Shown piece after piece: positions 37,203 to 46,703 of a stretch of DNA of 64,000 nt; within the stretch, counting starts at the first letter, position 1; the number at the start of each line of letters is the position of its first letter. Both the position numbers and the translations under genes were made by a program. Source of the stretch: [Actinomadura] parvosata subsp. kistnae (GTDB lineage: Bacteria; Actinomycetota; Actinomycetes; Streptosporangiales; Streptosporangiaceae); assembly GCF_900323885.1 (NCBI RefSeq), contig NZ_OOHJ01000018.1:1599001-1663000 (forward strand), written 5' to 3'. The notes under the pieces are model-generated. The model made no database searches. It was not told where the DNA came from and saw nothing but the letters and a program-made list of their open reading frames with translations.

Positions 37203-38288
37203 TCAGGACGGTTTGAAGTCGGGGTAGTAGGCTGCGGCTGCCGTGGCGGTGTCGATGTTGCGCGGGAACAGCGCCGCTTCGTAGGCGCGGATGGCCGCGT
37301 CGACGTCCTCCGGCTGGTTGGCGATGGCGTTGCCGAGCTGGCCGGCGTCGAACAGTGCCCAGTTCGCTCCTTCGCCGTCCGGTGGTGCCAGGTGGGCGGC
37401 GTCGCCGATGAGGGTGACCCCAGGCACGTGGTCCCAGCGGTGCCCGATCGGCAGACCGTACAAAGGGCGGAAGATCGGTGGGATGTCGCTGTCGGCGACC
37501 AGCGCGACGAGCTCCGGCGCCCAGCCCTTGAACATCGCCGCGATCGTGCGGGCGGCGGCGGGGCCGTCGGTGAAGTCGATGTCGTCGAACCAGTCGAGCG
37601 GCTGGTCGAACATGGCGTAGGAGTGCAGGGTGTCGGCGCGTTCGCGTTGCACGCCGAGTCCGATGCCGGTGGTTTCGTCGTAGGCGGTCATCGAGCCGCC
37701 GCCGACCAGCGCCAGGGTGGCGGGGTGCCGGGTGTCGCTCTCGTACAGGTACGTCTCGACCATCGAACGTCCGGCGTAGGTGGGTGTGGCGTCGGACAGC
37801 AGCGGCCGGACCTTCGACCAGGCGCCGTCGGCGCCGATGAGGATGTCGGTGACGATCGTCGATCCGTTGGCGAAGGTCACTTCGTGGCGGCCGTCCTGGA
37901 GGGTCCGGACGTGCTGCGTCCGGTGGCCCCAGACGACGGTGCCGGCGGGGAGGGAGTCCAGCAGCAACTGGCGGAGCTCGCCGCGCTGCACCTCGGGGCG
38001 GCCGGCGGTGGGGTCGTCGGGATGGTCGGCCAGGATGGTGCCGTCGGGCGCCACGTCGCGGGATGCCTGGCGGCCTTCGAGGATGAGGGATCGGAAGCCA
38101 TCCATCAGGCCGGCGGCACGGATCCCGTGTTGTCCGTTGTAGTCGTGGATGTCGAGCATGCCGCCCTGGCCGCGGGCCTGCGCGGACGCCTCCGCCTCGT
38201 ACACCGTGGACGGGATTCCGTGGACGGCCAGGGTTCGGGCCAGCGTCAGCCCCGCGAGACCGGCGCCGATGATCGTGATCTGAGTCAT
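37203..38288 (-). CDS. FAD-dependent monooxygenase (TetX/PHBH-like)
   Basis: 361 residues. N-terminal dinucleotide motif IIGAGLAGLTLA, the middle IGADGAWSKVR (DG motif), and the C-terminal VTLIGDAAHLAPPDGEGANWAL (GD motif) define group A flavin monooxygenases. TetX-type tetracycline-inactivating enzymes belong here, but so do many catabolic enzymes, so no resistance claim is made. It lies 11 bp after the marR gene in the same operon, implying induction by an aromatic or antibiotic-like ligand. Confidence 0.88.
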   Translation of the reverse strand: MTQITIIGAGLAGLTLARTLAVHGIPSTVYEAEASAQARGQGGMLDIHDYNGQHGIRAAGLMDGFRSLILEGRQASRDVAPDGTILADHPDDPTAGRPEVQRGELRQLLLDSLPAGTVVWGHRTQHVRTLQDGRHEVTFANGSTIVTDILIGADGAWSKVRPLLSDATPTYAGRSMVETYLYESDTRHPATLALVGGGSMTAYDETTGIGLGVQRERADTLHSYAMFDQPLDWFDDIDFTDGPAAARTIAAMFKGWAPELVALVADSDIPPIFRPLYGLPIGHRWDHVPGVTLIGDAAHLAPPDGEGANWALFDAGQLGNAIANQPEDVDAAIRAYEAALFPRNIDTATAAAAYYPDFKPS

Positions 38289-38299
38289 GCAGGTGTTCC

Positions 38300-38740
38300 T
38301 TACTGTTCTGGGTCGGGGAGGCTGGGCGGGTCGAGCCGGGAGGCGAGTTGCTCCAGGAGGTCGTGGAGCCGGGCCCGCCCTTCGTCGCCGAGCGGCGCGA
38401 GGATCGACTCCTCGACGCGGTCCATGGCCTCTTCGAAGCCCTGGATCAGCTCGGCGCCCGCCGGGGTGACCTGCACCCGGCGGCTGCGCGTGTCGCCCTC
38501 CTGCGTGCGGCGTTCCACGAGGCCGCGCCGCTCCAGCCCGGCCAGGAGCCGCGAGACGCCGGGCGCGCTGGTGCGCGTGGCCCGGACGATGTCGCGCTGG
38601 ATGGCGTTGGGGTTCTTCGACAGGTACGCCAGCACGGCGCTCTGCTCGTGGGTGAGGCCGCGCTCCCGTATCCAGTCATCGGCGATGCGCCGCTGCGCCC
38701 ACACCACCCACCGCATCAACTCCAGCGTGCTTTCCTTCAT
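38300..38740 (-). CDS. MarR-family regulator
   Basis: 146 residues from ATG 38740. A winged helix (LTHEQSAVLAYLSKNPNAIQ; TSAPGVSRLLAGLERRGLVE; RRTQEGDTRSRRVQVT) is flanked by dimerisation helices, the standard MarR layout. The upstream GTTAAC-AC-GTTAAC repeat starts 2 bp before its ATG and should be its operator. First gene of the operon with the FAD monooxygenase. Confidence 0.9.
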   Translation of the reverse strand: MKESTLELMRWVVWAQRRIADDWIRERGLTHEQSAVLAYLSKNPNAIQRDIVRATRTSAPGVSRLLAGLERRGLVERRTQEGDTRSRRVQVTPAGAELIQGFEEAMDRVEESILAPLGDEGRARLHDLLEQLASRLDPPSLPDPEQ

Positions 38741-38741
38741 G

Positions 38742-38755
38742 GTTAACACGTTAAC
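38742..38755. promoter_or_regulatory. MarR operator candidate
   Basis: GTTAAC (38742-38747), AC, GTTAAC (38750-38755) forms a TTAAC/GTTAA inverted repeat directly before the marR start, as expected for autorepression. A weaker A/T-rich GTTAATAATC follows at about 38765. Confidence 0.6.
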
Positions 38756-38869
38756 TGTTGCGGTGTTAATAATCAAATGGAGGTCTCCGCCGTAACACCG
38801 TTTCCAAGGCAGCAGCCGGGCCAGGGCCGGCTGGCCGAACACCGGCAGGCCGACGGGCGGAGGTCATCA

Positions 38870-39055
38870 GACATGGACGCCAGATGTCGATCGCCCGGTG
38901 AGGTCGGTCGTGCCCAGCAGCACCGCGCCGGCCGCCGGCAGCCGGGCGACCGGCCGTGCCGGGTCGAAGGTCGGCCGGCCAGTACGGTGGAGCCGACCGT
39001 GCCGCCCAGGCCCGCGGTGTCGATGTTGTCCTTGATCAGGATGGGAACACCACGA
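38870..39055 (-). pseudogene. Fragment of an amidase-signature enzyme
   Basis: On the minus strand ILIKDNIDTAGLGGTVGST in one frame and PVARLPAAGAVLLGTTDLTG in the next match consecutive landmarks of amidase-family proteins. A frameshift lies near 38970. Nothing of the catalytic Ser-rich region remains. Confidence 0.65.
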
Positions 39056-39175
39056 CGGGGCCAGGATGGCGTTGGTGCAGGGTGTCAGGCACTTCGCGAC
39101 CAGGCCAGGCCGCATGGTGCCGGGAAGTACCCGTTCGCGGTGTTTCTCACTCGGGGCTCGGGTACCGAGCGAGGA

Positions 39176-40310
39176 ATGAAGCGCTGGTCGGTGCCTGCCT
39201 ACTTGGCCGGGCAGGGTTTCTCGCTCCTGGGGGACGAGGTTTAGGTCTGGGCCGCCACCACGGCGGGCGGCGCGGCGGGGGCGGCGTTGGTCGCGACGGC
39301 GGCAGCGATACCAAGAGCGCTCCTGATGCTGGTGGGTGGGGCATCGCGGACAGGTTCGGGTCGCGGGCCGTGATGGTCACCAGCGACGCGGCGCGCATGG
39401 TGGTGATCGCCGTGACGGCCGTGCTGACCATGGGCGGGCCGGACATCGCGGTGCTGGCGGTGACGGCGGTGCTGTTCGGGATCGCCGACGCGATGTTCAT
39501 GCCGGCGGCGGGGGCCATGCCGCCCCGGCTGGTCGAGCCGGACCGGCTCGCGGCGCTGAACGGGATGATGACCTTCGTCCGGCGGGCGTCGCTGATGCTG
39601 GGGGCGCCGCTGGGCGGGCTGCTGGCGGCCGGGCCCGGGCCGGCGGCGGCCTTCGCCTTCAACTCCGCGACGTTCGCGGTGTCGCTGGTGTGCCTGCTGC
39701 TGGTACGGCTGCGGCCGGCCGCCCGACGAGAGACCGGCACCGTGCGGCGAAACATCGGTGAAGGGCTGCGTACGGTCGGGTCGACGCCGGTGCTGCGGTG
39801 GTGGAGCTGGGGTTCACCGGCCCGTACAACATCGGGCTGGCGTTGCTGGCGCAGCACCGCGGCTGGGGCGCGCCCGGCATGGGGTTCATGCTGACCGCTT
39901 TTGGGCTGGGTGCGGCGGCGGGCGCGCTGGGCGCGGCGGTGGTGCGGCGGTGGGTGCCGGCCGGGCCGCTGGTCATCGTGTCAGTGCTGGTGCAGGCGGC
40001 CTGCCTGGGGGCGCTGGCGGCGGTCCCGGCCCTGGGCTGGGCGCTGCCGGTGAGCGTGCTGGTGGGGGTGACCGCGAGCCTGTCGGGGACGACGGTGATG
40101 ACGCTGGTGCAGCTCACCAGCGACCCGGCGCGGCTGGCCACGGTGATGAGCGTGGTCACGCTGTCGAGCTACGGGACGGTTCCGGTGGCCAACGCGCTGA
40201 CGGGGGTGGTGGCGGCGGCACTGGCGGTGCCGTACGCCTTCGTGGTCGGCGCGTTGATCCAGCTGGCATCCATGTCATTCTTCTTCATGAGAAAGCCGAT
40301 CTCCCTGACG
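39176..40310 (+). pseudogene. Degenerate MFS transporter gene
   Basis: The start MKRWSVPAYLAGQGFSLLGDE is followed by TAG at 39242-39244 where Trp is expected. A one-base loss near 39342 shifts into the IADRFGSRAVMV frame, and another shift near 39795 into ELGFTGPYNIGLALL. Put together, the pieces form about 12 hydrophobic segments of an MFS exporter similar in style to the intact gene at 48472-49722. The 3' end is lost at the convergent TPR-like gene. Confidence 0.8.
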
Positions 40311-40319
40311 CCAGGCCAG

Positions 40320-41657
40320 TCAGAACGGACACTCCTCATGGCGTTCATCAGTGGCGCTGGGCGCGATGGCGGGGGTGGCGCTCGGCCGGCGGCAGATGGC
40401 GACGGCCTCCTCCACGCGGCCCCGCTCGATCAGCAGCCCGGCCGCGTACGAAGGGTTGTGACCGGACTCGATGAGGACGGCGATCGCTTCGTCGGCGCGC
40501 CCTGCCTTCTCCAGCAACCGAGCGAGAGAATCGGCACGGAAGCCGTATGGATCTTCAGCGGGGGTCGACGCCTCGGCGATCGCCTCGTCGAGGCGTCCGG
40601 TTTCGGCCAGCAGCATCAATCGCTGATGGCCCAAGGAGTCCACCAGGTTCTCATCGTGTTCATGGTGCCGGGCCATCTCGGCGATCAGATCGAGCGCCTC
40701 TCCGGCGCGGCCGTTGGCGACCAGGACGTCCACCACCTCCGTCAGCAGGCACCCGCAGTCCCGGCCCTCCATCTCGGGACGAGCCGCCTCGACGATCTCG
40801 TCCACCCGGCCACTCTCCGCGAGCAGACGCACCAGGTCATGCACGACCTTCGACAGCCACTTCCCTGGTGCGCCGCGCAGGATCGCGATGCCCTCATCGA
40901 TCCTTCCCCGTTGTGCCAGCCGGTCGGCCAGAGCGCACGCGGCGTAGCCGCCGTCGGGTTCGGCGGCGAGCTCGCGAAGCTCCTCCAGCCGGTCGTGGCG
41001 GGCCAGCATCGCGGTGAACTCTTCGACCTCGTTCGCGAAACTGTACTGGTCGGCCTCGTTGCTGTGCCGCAGCAGGTCGAGAGCCTCGTCCACGCGTCCT
41101 TGCCGTTCCAGCACCCGGCCCATCAGGATCACGGCGTTCCACGGTTCACCGGTGCGCAGCTTGTCCTCGACCGCCGGTCGCAGCAGCTCGGTCACCTCCT
41201 CGTCGCGGCCGTGTCCCTCGGCGGCCTCGGCCAGCGCCTCGAGCAGCAACCAGTCCTCCAGGTGAGGACGCAACACCTCGATCGCCTCATCCACCCGCCC
41301 ATGCCGGGCCAGCAATCTCGCCAGCGCGCTCCAGGCCAGGCGCTCACCGCCTTCGGCCTGTGCCCGTACCAGCCCGACGGCCTCGTCCACGCGTCCTTGC
41401 CGTTCCAGCAGATCGGCGGCCACCTTGATCGCGTGCCACCAGCGGGTCTCGGCGAACGGTGCGAGGACCTCCCATGCGGACTCCCAGTCCCGCTGGGTGG
41501 CCAGTTCCTTCACCGCGCCGGCGGCGGAGAACCACTCGCCCGAGCGGGCCGTCGCCACCACCGTGTCGAGGTGCCCGTGCTCGATCAGACGATCCACGAC
41601 GTCCGGCGTCACCCCTTCGTACAGACGCCACTGCCGATCGAGATCATCAGCGTTCAT
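40320..41657 (-). CDS. TPR/SEL1-like helical repeat protein
   Basis: 445 residues from ATG 41657. The body is built from about twelve units around GRVDEAI-x-LLR / LLERQGRVDEA (spacing about 34), the pattern of tetratricopeptide-like repeats. No signal, membrane or catalytic motif is seen, so a cytoplasmic scaffold is likely. A heavily deleted copy of the same gene, sharing the start region, is at 56930-57088. Function unknown. Confidence 0.75.
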   Translation of the reverse strand: MNADDLDRQWRLYEGVTPDVVDRLIEHGHLDTVVATARSGEWFSAAGAVKELATQRDWESAWEVLAPFAETRWWHAIKVAADLLERQGRVDEAVGLVRAQAEGGERLAWSALARLLARHGRVDEAIEVLRPHLEDWLLLEALAEAAEGHGRDEEVTELLRPAVEDKLRTGEPWNAVILMGRVLERQGRVDEALDLLRHSNEADQYSFANEVEEFTAMLARHDRLEELRELAAEPDGGYAACALADRLAQRGRIDEGIAILRGAPGKWLSKVVHDLVRLLAESGRVDEIVEAARPEMEGRDCGCLLTEVVDVLVANGRAGEALDLIAEMARHHEHDENLVDSLGHQRLMLLAETGRLDEAIAEASTPAEDPYGFRADSLARLLEKAGRADEAIAVLIESGHNPSYAAGLLIERGRVEEAVAICRRPSATPAIAPSATDERHEECPF

Positions 41658-41711
41658 GACCCTGAACTCTGCCACCATGGCCGCATGGCCGCATGGTCGC
41701 AGAAAGAGAGG

Positions 41712-43151
41712 TCAGCGGCCGTACGTCTCCAGCAGCCGTAGCCACACCTCGCTGACCGTGGGGTACGGCGGGACCGCGTGCCACAGCCGGTCCAGCGGGA
41801 CCTCGCCCACCACCGCGATCGTCGCGGCGTGCAGCAGCTCCGCGACGTCCGGGCCGGCGAGGGTGAAGCCGACGATCACCTTACGGTCCTCGTCGACGAC
41901 CATGCGGGCGTGGCCCTGGTAGCCGTCGGCATGCAGGGCGGCGCCGGCGACGGCGGCCAGGTCGTAGTCGATCACGCGGGTGCGTATCCCGGCGGCTTCG
42001 GCGGCGGACGCGGTCAGGCCCACCGAGGCGATCTCCGGGTCGGTGAAGATCACCTGGGGGACCGCGCGTTCGTCGGCCGTCGCCGCGTGGCGGCCCCAGC
42101 GGCCGTCCTCGACCGGTTCGTCCTTCGCCCGTGCCACGATGACGTCGCCGACCGCGCGGGCCTGGTATTTGCCCTGGTGGGTGAGCAGCACGCGCCGGTT
42201 GACGTCGCCCGCGGCGTACAGCCGTCCGTCGCCGATCGGTGTCCCGTCCTCCGCCACTACGCGCAGCGTGTCGTCCACCGTGAGCCAGGTGCCCGGCGTC
42301 AGGCCGAGGGCGTCGAGGCCGAGGTCGTGGGTGTTCGGGGTGCGGCCGATCACGACCAGCACCTCGTCGGCCTCGATCCGGTCGCCGTCGGTCGTCGTGA
42401 TGTGCACAGTTCCGGAGTGGTCGCGGTGGGCCGATGCGGCGGTCGTGCCGAGGCGTACCGAAACTCCGGACTCCCGCAGCGACTCGGTGACCCGCTCGCC
42501 GGCGAACGGTTCGGCCTGCGGCAGCACACCGTCGCGGGCCAGCAGCGTCACCGAGGAGCCGAGGGCGGCGAAGGCGGTGGCCATCTCCGACGCCACCACG
42601 CCACCGCCGATGATCGCGAGGCGGCGGGGAGCCGCGCTCGCGGCGGCCGCCTCCCGGCTCGTCCAGGGGGCGGCGTCGCGCAAGCCGGGAATGTCGGGCA
42701 GCAGCGCGCTGCTGCCGGTCGCGATGACCACCGCGTGCCGGGCCGTCAACGTCACCCGAGTGCCGTCGTCGCCGGTCACCTCGACCTCGTTCGCGGACAC
42801 GATCCGGCCCTGGCCACGATGCAGGGCGATCCCCGACGAGTCGAGCCAGGCGACCTGGCCGTCGTCCTTCCAGTGCGAGGCGAACGAATCGCGGCGGCCC
42901 AGCACCGCGGCCACGTCGAGATCACCCGTCACCGCCTCCCGCGCGCCGGGCACCTGGCGCGCCGCCCGCAGCGCCGCCGCGCTGCGCAGCAACGCCTTGG
43001 TCGGCATGCAGGCCCAGTAGGAGCACTCCCCGCCGACGAGCTCACGCTCGACGATCGCGGCGCTCAGCCCGCCCCGCACCACCCGGTCGGCGACGTTCTC
43101 CCCGACCGGGCCGGCGCCGATGACCACGACGTCGTAGATGGTGCCGTTCAT
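41712..43151 (-). CDS. Flavoprotein disulfide reductase (Lpd/MerA-like)
   Basis: 479 residues. FAD motif VVVIGAGPVGENVA, redox disulfide GGECSYWACMPTK (Cys-x4-Cys), NAD-binding IIGGGVVASEMA, ATG motif VVIATGS and second FAD motif LYAAGDVN. The C-terminal interface reads HAVPPYPTVSEVWLRLLE, in which the His-Pro-Thr-x2-Glu of true dihydrolipoamide dehydrogenases is altered, so the substrate is probably not lipoamide. It is coupled to the membrane protein gene 1 bp upstream. Confidence 0.88.
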   Translation of the reverse strand: MNGTIYDVVVIGAGPVGENVADRVVRGGLSAAIVERELVGGECSYWACMPTKALLRSAAALRAARQVPGAREAVTGDLDVAAVLGRRDSFASHWKDDGQVAWLDSSGIALHRGQGRIVSANEVEVTGDDGTRVTLTARHAVVIATGSSALLPDIPGLRDAAPWTSREAAAASAAPRRLAIIGGGVVASEMATAFAALGSSVTLLARDGVLPQAEPFAGERVTESLRESGVSVRLGTTAASAHRDHSGTVHITTTDGDRIEADEVLVVIGRTPNTHDLGLDALGLTPGTWLTVDDTLRVVAEDGTPIGDGRLYAAGDVNRRVLLTHQGKYQARAVGDVIVARAKDEPVEDGRWGRHAATADERAVPQVIFTDPEIASVGLTASAAEAAGIRTRVIDYDLAAVAGAALHADGYQGHARMVVDEDRKVIVGFTLAGPDVAELLHAATIAVVGEVPLDRLWHAVPPYPTVSEVWLRLLETYGR

Positions 43152-43152
43152 G

Positions 43153-43713
43153 TCAGTTGCCCTTCGCGGCGCGGCCGAGGCGGATGGCCGAGATGAGGAA
43201 GAAGATGCCGCCGGGGATGGCGTAGCCGGCCGCGTTCATCAGGGTCGGGTTCGGGGCGGCGGCGCCGAGGATGAAGGACGCGCCGGCGAGCACGGAGATG
43301 GCGCCGCTGATGATCATCGGCCACTGGCCGCCCATCTTGCGCCGGGTGACGGCCACGATCAGCTGGACCGCCCCGGCCACGATCGCCCACGCGCCCCACA
43401 CGCGCAGCACCGCCGGGATCCCGGATGTGCAGGCGACAGCCACGCCGATGGCCGTGATCAGGCTGACCGCGACGTTCACGTGCAGGAGGGCAGGTGAGCC
43501 GGTGGTGCGTGACGCGCGGGCGTCGATGACGGCGGCGGCCACGTCGAACAGGGGGTAGAGCACGAGCAGGGTGATCGCGAGCGGGCCCAGGTTCGCGGCG
43601 GTGGTGAACATCACGAGGGCCCAGACGATGGCGAACGCGAACCGGACGAAGTACAGCCGCCGCAGGGTGAGTGCGGTTCCGGAGATGCCGGGGGAAGCAG
43701 CGATGGAGCTCAT
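43153..43713 (-). CDS. DUF308-like integral membrane protein
   Basis: 186 residues from ATG 43713 with AAAGGA 6 nt upstream; a longer frame exists but lacks a ribosome site. About six hydrophobic segments (FAFAIVWALVMFTTA; LAITLLVLYPLFDVAAAV; HVNVAVSLITAIGVAVAC; IVAGAVQLIVAV; ISGAISVLAGASFILGA; AIPGGIFFLISAI) fit the DUF308/HdeD group. It is co-transcribed with the disulfide reductase and divergent from tetR. Function unknown. Confidence 0.8.
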   Translation of the reverse strand: MSSIAASPGISGTALTLRRLYFVRFAFAIVWALVMFTTAANLGPLAITLLVLYPLFDVAAAVIDARASRTTGSPALLHVNVAVSLITAIGVAVACTSGIPAVLRVWGAWAIVAGAVQLIVAVTRRKMGGQWPMIISGAISVLAGASFILGAAAPNPTLMNAAGYAIPGGIFFLISAIRLGRAAKGN

Positions 43714-43805
43714 GACGGTCCTTTCAGAGGGTGGGTGGCGCGCGCCGGTCGCGTCCCGGGTCGGTGCTGCTGCCGACGGTCCTGGTCGTCGACGGATTCG
43801 GAACG

Positions 43806-43874
43806 AGACCGAACGTTCTACCTCTCGAAGCTTGTTGCCTGGGGCGTGGATTGTCAAGACCGAACGTTCTACCT
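43806..43874. promoter_or_regulatory. Two identical TetR operator candidates
   Basis: AGACCGAACGTTCTACCT occurs at 43806-43823 and again at 43857-43874, centred on the palindrome GAACGTTC. The copies are 51 bp apart in the 175-bp divergent region. The second ends 15 bp before the tetR start. One site per direction is a natural reading. Confidence 0.75.
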
Positions 43875-43888
43875 ACTAGGGTGGTCGC

Positions 43889-44476
43889 ATGCGCAACGCA
43901 TCCGCAGGACGGCCGTCGGAAGCGCGGTCCCGGCTGCTCGAGACGGCCACCCGGCTCTTCTACGGGGAGGGCATCCGTGCCGTCGGCATCGACCGCATCG
44001 TCGCCGAGGCGCAGGTGACGCGCGCCACCCTCTACCGGCACTTCGCCGGCAAGGAAGACCTCGTCCTCGCCTATCTGAGCGGCGTCGACCGCGCCATGCG
44101 GAGCCCTGCCGAAGAGGCCATCGCCGCCGGGCTACCGGCCGCCGACACCGTCCTCACCCTCAGCAAGGGCATCGCCCAGGCCATCCAGTCCCCTGGCTTC
44201 CGGGGGTGCGCCTTTCTCAACGCCGCCGCTGAATATCCCGATCCTGAATCGCCGGCACGCAAGGCCGTGCTCGCCCACCGGGAATGGTTCCTGGAAACCA
44301 TCACGGGGCTGCTGGCCGAAATCCGGGAGGTCGGCGCCGAGCCTGCCGCTCGTCACTTTGTGATGCTGCGCGACGGGGCCATGGCGGCCGGATGCCTGTT
44401 CGATCCGGCGCTGATCAGCGAGACCTTCCTGCACGGAGTCGAGAGACTCCTGAAGGTTCATGCTGTTACCGACTGA
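43889..44476 (+). CDS. TetR-family regulator
   Basis: 195 residues. The N-terminal HTH (RLLETATRLFYGEGIRAVGI, then VTRATLYRHFAGKEDLVLAYL) is classical. The C-terminal domain has GCAFLNAAAEYPDPESP, a motif typical of the TetR subgroup that controls oxidoreductase or thiol-related genes. It is divergent from the membrane protein/disulfide reductase operon with duplicated operators between, so it is probably their repressor. Confidence 0.9.
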   Translation: MRNASAGRPSEARSRLLETATRLFYGEGIRAVGIDRIVAEAQVTRATLYRHFAGKEDLVLAYLSGVDRAMRSPAEEAIAAGLPAADTVLTLSKGIAQAIQSPGFRGCAFLNAAAEYPDPESPARKAVLAHREWFLETITGLLAEIREVGAEPAARHFVMLRDGAMAAGCLFDPALISETFLHGVERLLKVHAVTD

Positions 44477-44563
44477 GCCATTCGAGGCAGGAAGAATCAG
44501 TTTCACGGGTCCGCCGTCGTCCTATGCCGGGACGGACCCACCCAGTACGGCTACGATGCGACA

Positions 44564-45097
44564 CTAACCGCCCAAACGCTTGATCCCAAACGGTTCGATG
44601 ACGAAAAACCCATCATGGGCGGTACACGCGCCAGGCGGTCGAGTCAAAGTAGAGATCCGAGGAACGGGCGGTTGGAGGTTGGGCGGGAAATCCGAGCCGC
44701 CCGCCGCGAGCAAAGATCCCTCGAATATCTTTCCCGCTCGAGGAAATTCGATGCCTCGCCTGCCGTCGGATGCCCGCACCGGCTTCGTACCCTCGGGCCA
44801 TAGGGGGATTAGTGTCCTGAATTGCCGATAAGGATCGCCATATCTCACCAGCACAAGGCACGATTCACTCTTCACCCACTCGAGCCGTGCTGTCAGCGGC
44901 ATCAAGGTGGAATAAAATTCACCCCGATATACAGCGATGGCCGGGTCGGTGCCAACAATGGTGTGGCACACCTTGTCCGAGGGGCACGGTCCGGGCGAAG
45001 CGACCGCGGACGCCCCGTTTCGGCGGGCATCTGCGGTGCAGGCCACCAAGCTCAGTGCCACACAAAGAACCGCAGCGATTCCGGGTAGCCGTCTCAC
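44564..45097 (-). CDS. Secreted lipoprotein, unknown function
   Basis: 177 residues from GTG 45097, with AGGGGG 8 nt upstream. A signal peptide MRRLPGIAAVLCVALSLVAC ends in a lipobox (LVAC). The mature part holds CPSDKVCHTIVGTD and a later ESCLVLVRYGDPYRQ, with no enzyme motif seen. It lies 82 bp after the serine protease on the same strand, so the two may be co-expressed and act on the cell surface. Confidence 0.75.
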   Translation of the reverse strand: MRRLPGIAAVLCVALSLVACTADARRNGASAVASPGPCPSDKVCHTIVGTDPAIAVYRGEFYSTLMPLTARLEWVKSESCLVLVRYGDPYRQFRTLIPLWPEGTKPVRASDGRRGIEFPRAGKIFEGSLLAAGGSDFPPNLQPPVPRISTLTRPPGACTAHDGFFVIEPFGIKRLGG

Positions 45098-45179
45098 GAA
45101 GACAACCCCCTTCGGCGAGGAGGGACGGCTGGACCGCCCTAGAGGACCACGGCCCAGCCCCAGGCTACCCTTGGCCTCT

Positions 45180-46703
45180 CTATTCTCGGTTCCAAATCCT
45201 GTAACCGAACGCATCGCGGTACACGCTCACATGGCTGTACGCGCAGTAGAGACCCGACTGGCCCGCGAGAGAGCCCTCTCCGACGACGATGCCATATGCG
45301 GTGAAGCCTGCCGCGGGGCCTCCCGTGAAGACCGGGCCACCACTGTCACCGTGATCGCAGTCCGTCCCCGAGCGCTGGTCGGTGACGAAGAGATTATCTG
45401 CGGTGCCGTTGGACCAGTTGGTTCTCTTTACGGTGCCGCAAGTGGTTCCCGTGGCCTTCCCCCACTTGCACACGTTATCACCGACCCACTGAACGGGGTC
45501 CTCGGCATCCACATATGCCTTCTGGTTAGAGCTCCAGTAGAAGGTCCGGGTGAGCGTCAGGCTTCCCCGCGTATAGAGCGCCGCTTCACCGTAGTCACAA
45601 TCCAACCAACATGAGTTGGTCAAGCTGATCGTGGTGCAGTTGCTGCCATCGATGGAGTAGTTGCAGTATCTCCTGGTCGATGCGCCATTGGCGCAGTGTC
45701 CAGCCGTGCCATGGCGCCGCGTCTCGTAGTCCCAGGTGGCCACCACGTTGAAGTTGGACGTACAGTCTCCCAAATTCCCTCCGCCCCGGATGTAAGGGTC
45801 TTCAGCGGTGGAGACTGAAGCGGAGGCGGAGGTGGAGGAGAAGGTGGATGCGACGGGCCCGTCCGTGACCGTCACGTCCACGGCGATGGCCGGATTGGTC
45901 ACCAGCGAAGACACCGCCGAATCGATGGCGTCGTCCTGAACGGACGCTTTGGCCTCGGGAGCGGGGACGACGAGGCTGTGCACAGTACCGGTCCTGGCGT
46001 CGTAATAGCTGGCCACATCAGAGAAGCGAGGGTCATCCCGCAGGGCGTGATGCACGCGCTTCTTGGCGTCGTTCAGCTCCGCCTCGGTGTAGCCCAGCCG
46101 GCCTTGTAGCTCCACCTGGAGAGGCAGTGTTCTGGCCGCTTCTATGGCCGGAGCCGGGACATCCCCCTTGAAACCGAGCCACACGTGTGAGCCGTCGGCA
46201 GCGCGCTCACCGCCGGCGAACTCGCCCTTGAAGGCTTGCTGAAGCTGGACCAGCCTCTGCTTGGTCGCAGGCCATGATCCGTGGCGCTGGATGGCCTCGC
46301 TGAACGTGACGCCTTGGGCCTTCGCCATCCCCTTCAGGACTTCGATGTGCGCGGCAGAAAGATCGTCGATAGCGACGTCGGGGATATCTACCGGGCCGTC
46401 CGGCCAATTCGCAGTCGCCGCCGGATCAGTCTTTGCTCTCTGCGCGATGTAAGCGTCCACGGCCTGCTCCAAGGAGATTCCCTTGCGGACCGCGTCCCGC
46501 TGCAGCTTTTCCAGTGTTGGACGGTGGACCTTTGGTTGCCGCCCTGCGGCCAGCACCACGGTTTCGGTCGGAGCAGGGGATGCCGCAGCGGGAGAACCTA
46601 CGAGGTTGGACGCCGCCAACGGCAGCAGTAGTGCCGCGATGGCCAGGAAAGTTGTCCGCCTCGTTGCTGCCCCACCTGCTAACCATGAAGAACGACCCGC
46701 CAT
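45180..46703 (-). CDS. Secreted chymotrypsin-fold (S1) serine protease
   Basis: 507 residues; ATG 46703 is preceded by GGAGGTGA. A signal peptide (residues 1-42, ATRRTTFLAIAALLLPLAAS...AAASP) leads to a long helical propeptide of about 230 residues. The protease domain has TAGHC with His, CDYGEAAL with Asp, and CDHGDSGGPVF with the catalytic Ser, plus paired Cys residues for disulfides. The layout matches alpha-lytic/streptogrisin-like enzymes that self-process after export. The natural substrate is unknown. Confidence 0.88.
   Translation of the reverse strand: MAGRSSWLAGGAATRRTTFLAIAALLLPLAASNLVGSPAAASPAPTETVVLAAGRQPKVHRPTLEKLQRDAVRKGISLEQAVDAYIAQRAKTDPAATANWPDGPVDIPDVAIDDLSAAHIEVLKGMAKAQGVTFSEAIQRHGSWPATKQRLVQLQQAFKGEFAGGERAADGSHVWLGFKGDVPAPAIEAARTLPLQVELQGRLGYTEAELNDAKKRVHHALRDDPRFSDVASYYDARTGTVHSLVVPAPEAKASVQDDAIDSAVSSLVTNPAIAVDVTVTDGPVASTFSSTSASASVSTAEDPYIRGGGNLGDCTSNFNVVATWDYETRRHGTAGHCANGASTRRYCNYSIDGSNCTTISLTNSCWLDCDYGEAALYTRGSLTLTRTFYWSSNQKAYVDAEDPVQWVGDNVCKWGKATGTTCGTVKRTNWSNGTADNLFVTDQRSGTDCDHGDSGGPVFTGGPAAGFTAYGIVVGEGSLAGQSGLYCAYSHVSVYRDAFGYRIWNRE

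Noticed and set aside
37203..38288. Tetracycline-resistance TetX call
   Set aside because: The motifs are shared by the whole group A monooxygenase family and do not single out TetX.
37185..38795. Plus-strand 536-codon frame over the monooxygenase
   Set aside because: Antisense to a complete FAD monooxygenase and MarR gene; no domain.
39798..41741. Plus-strand frame of 647 codons
   Set aside because: Its first 170 codons are a piece of the broken MFS gene and the rest is antisense to the TPR-like gene; not one protein.
41778..43196. Plus-strand 472-codon frame over the disulfide reductase
   Set aside because: Antisense shadow of a fully motif-supported flavoprotein.
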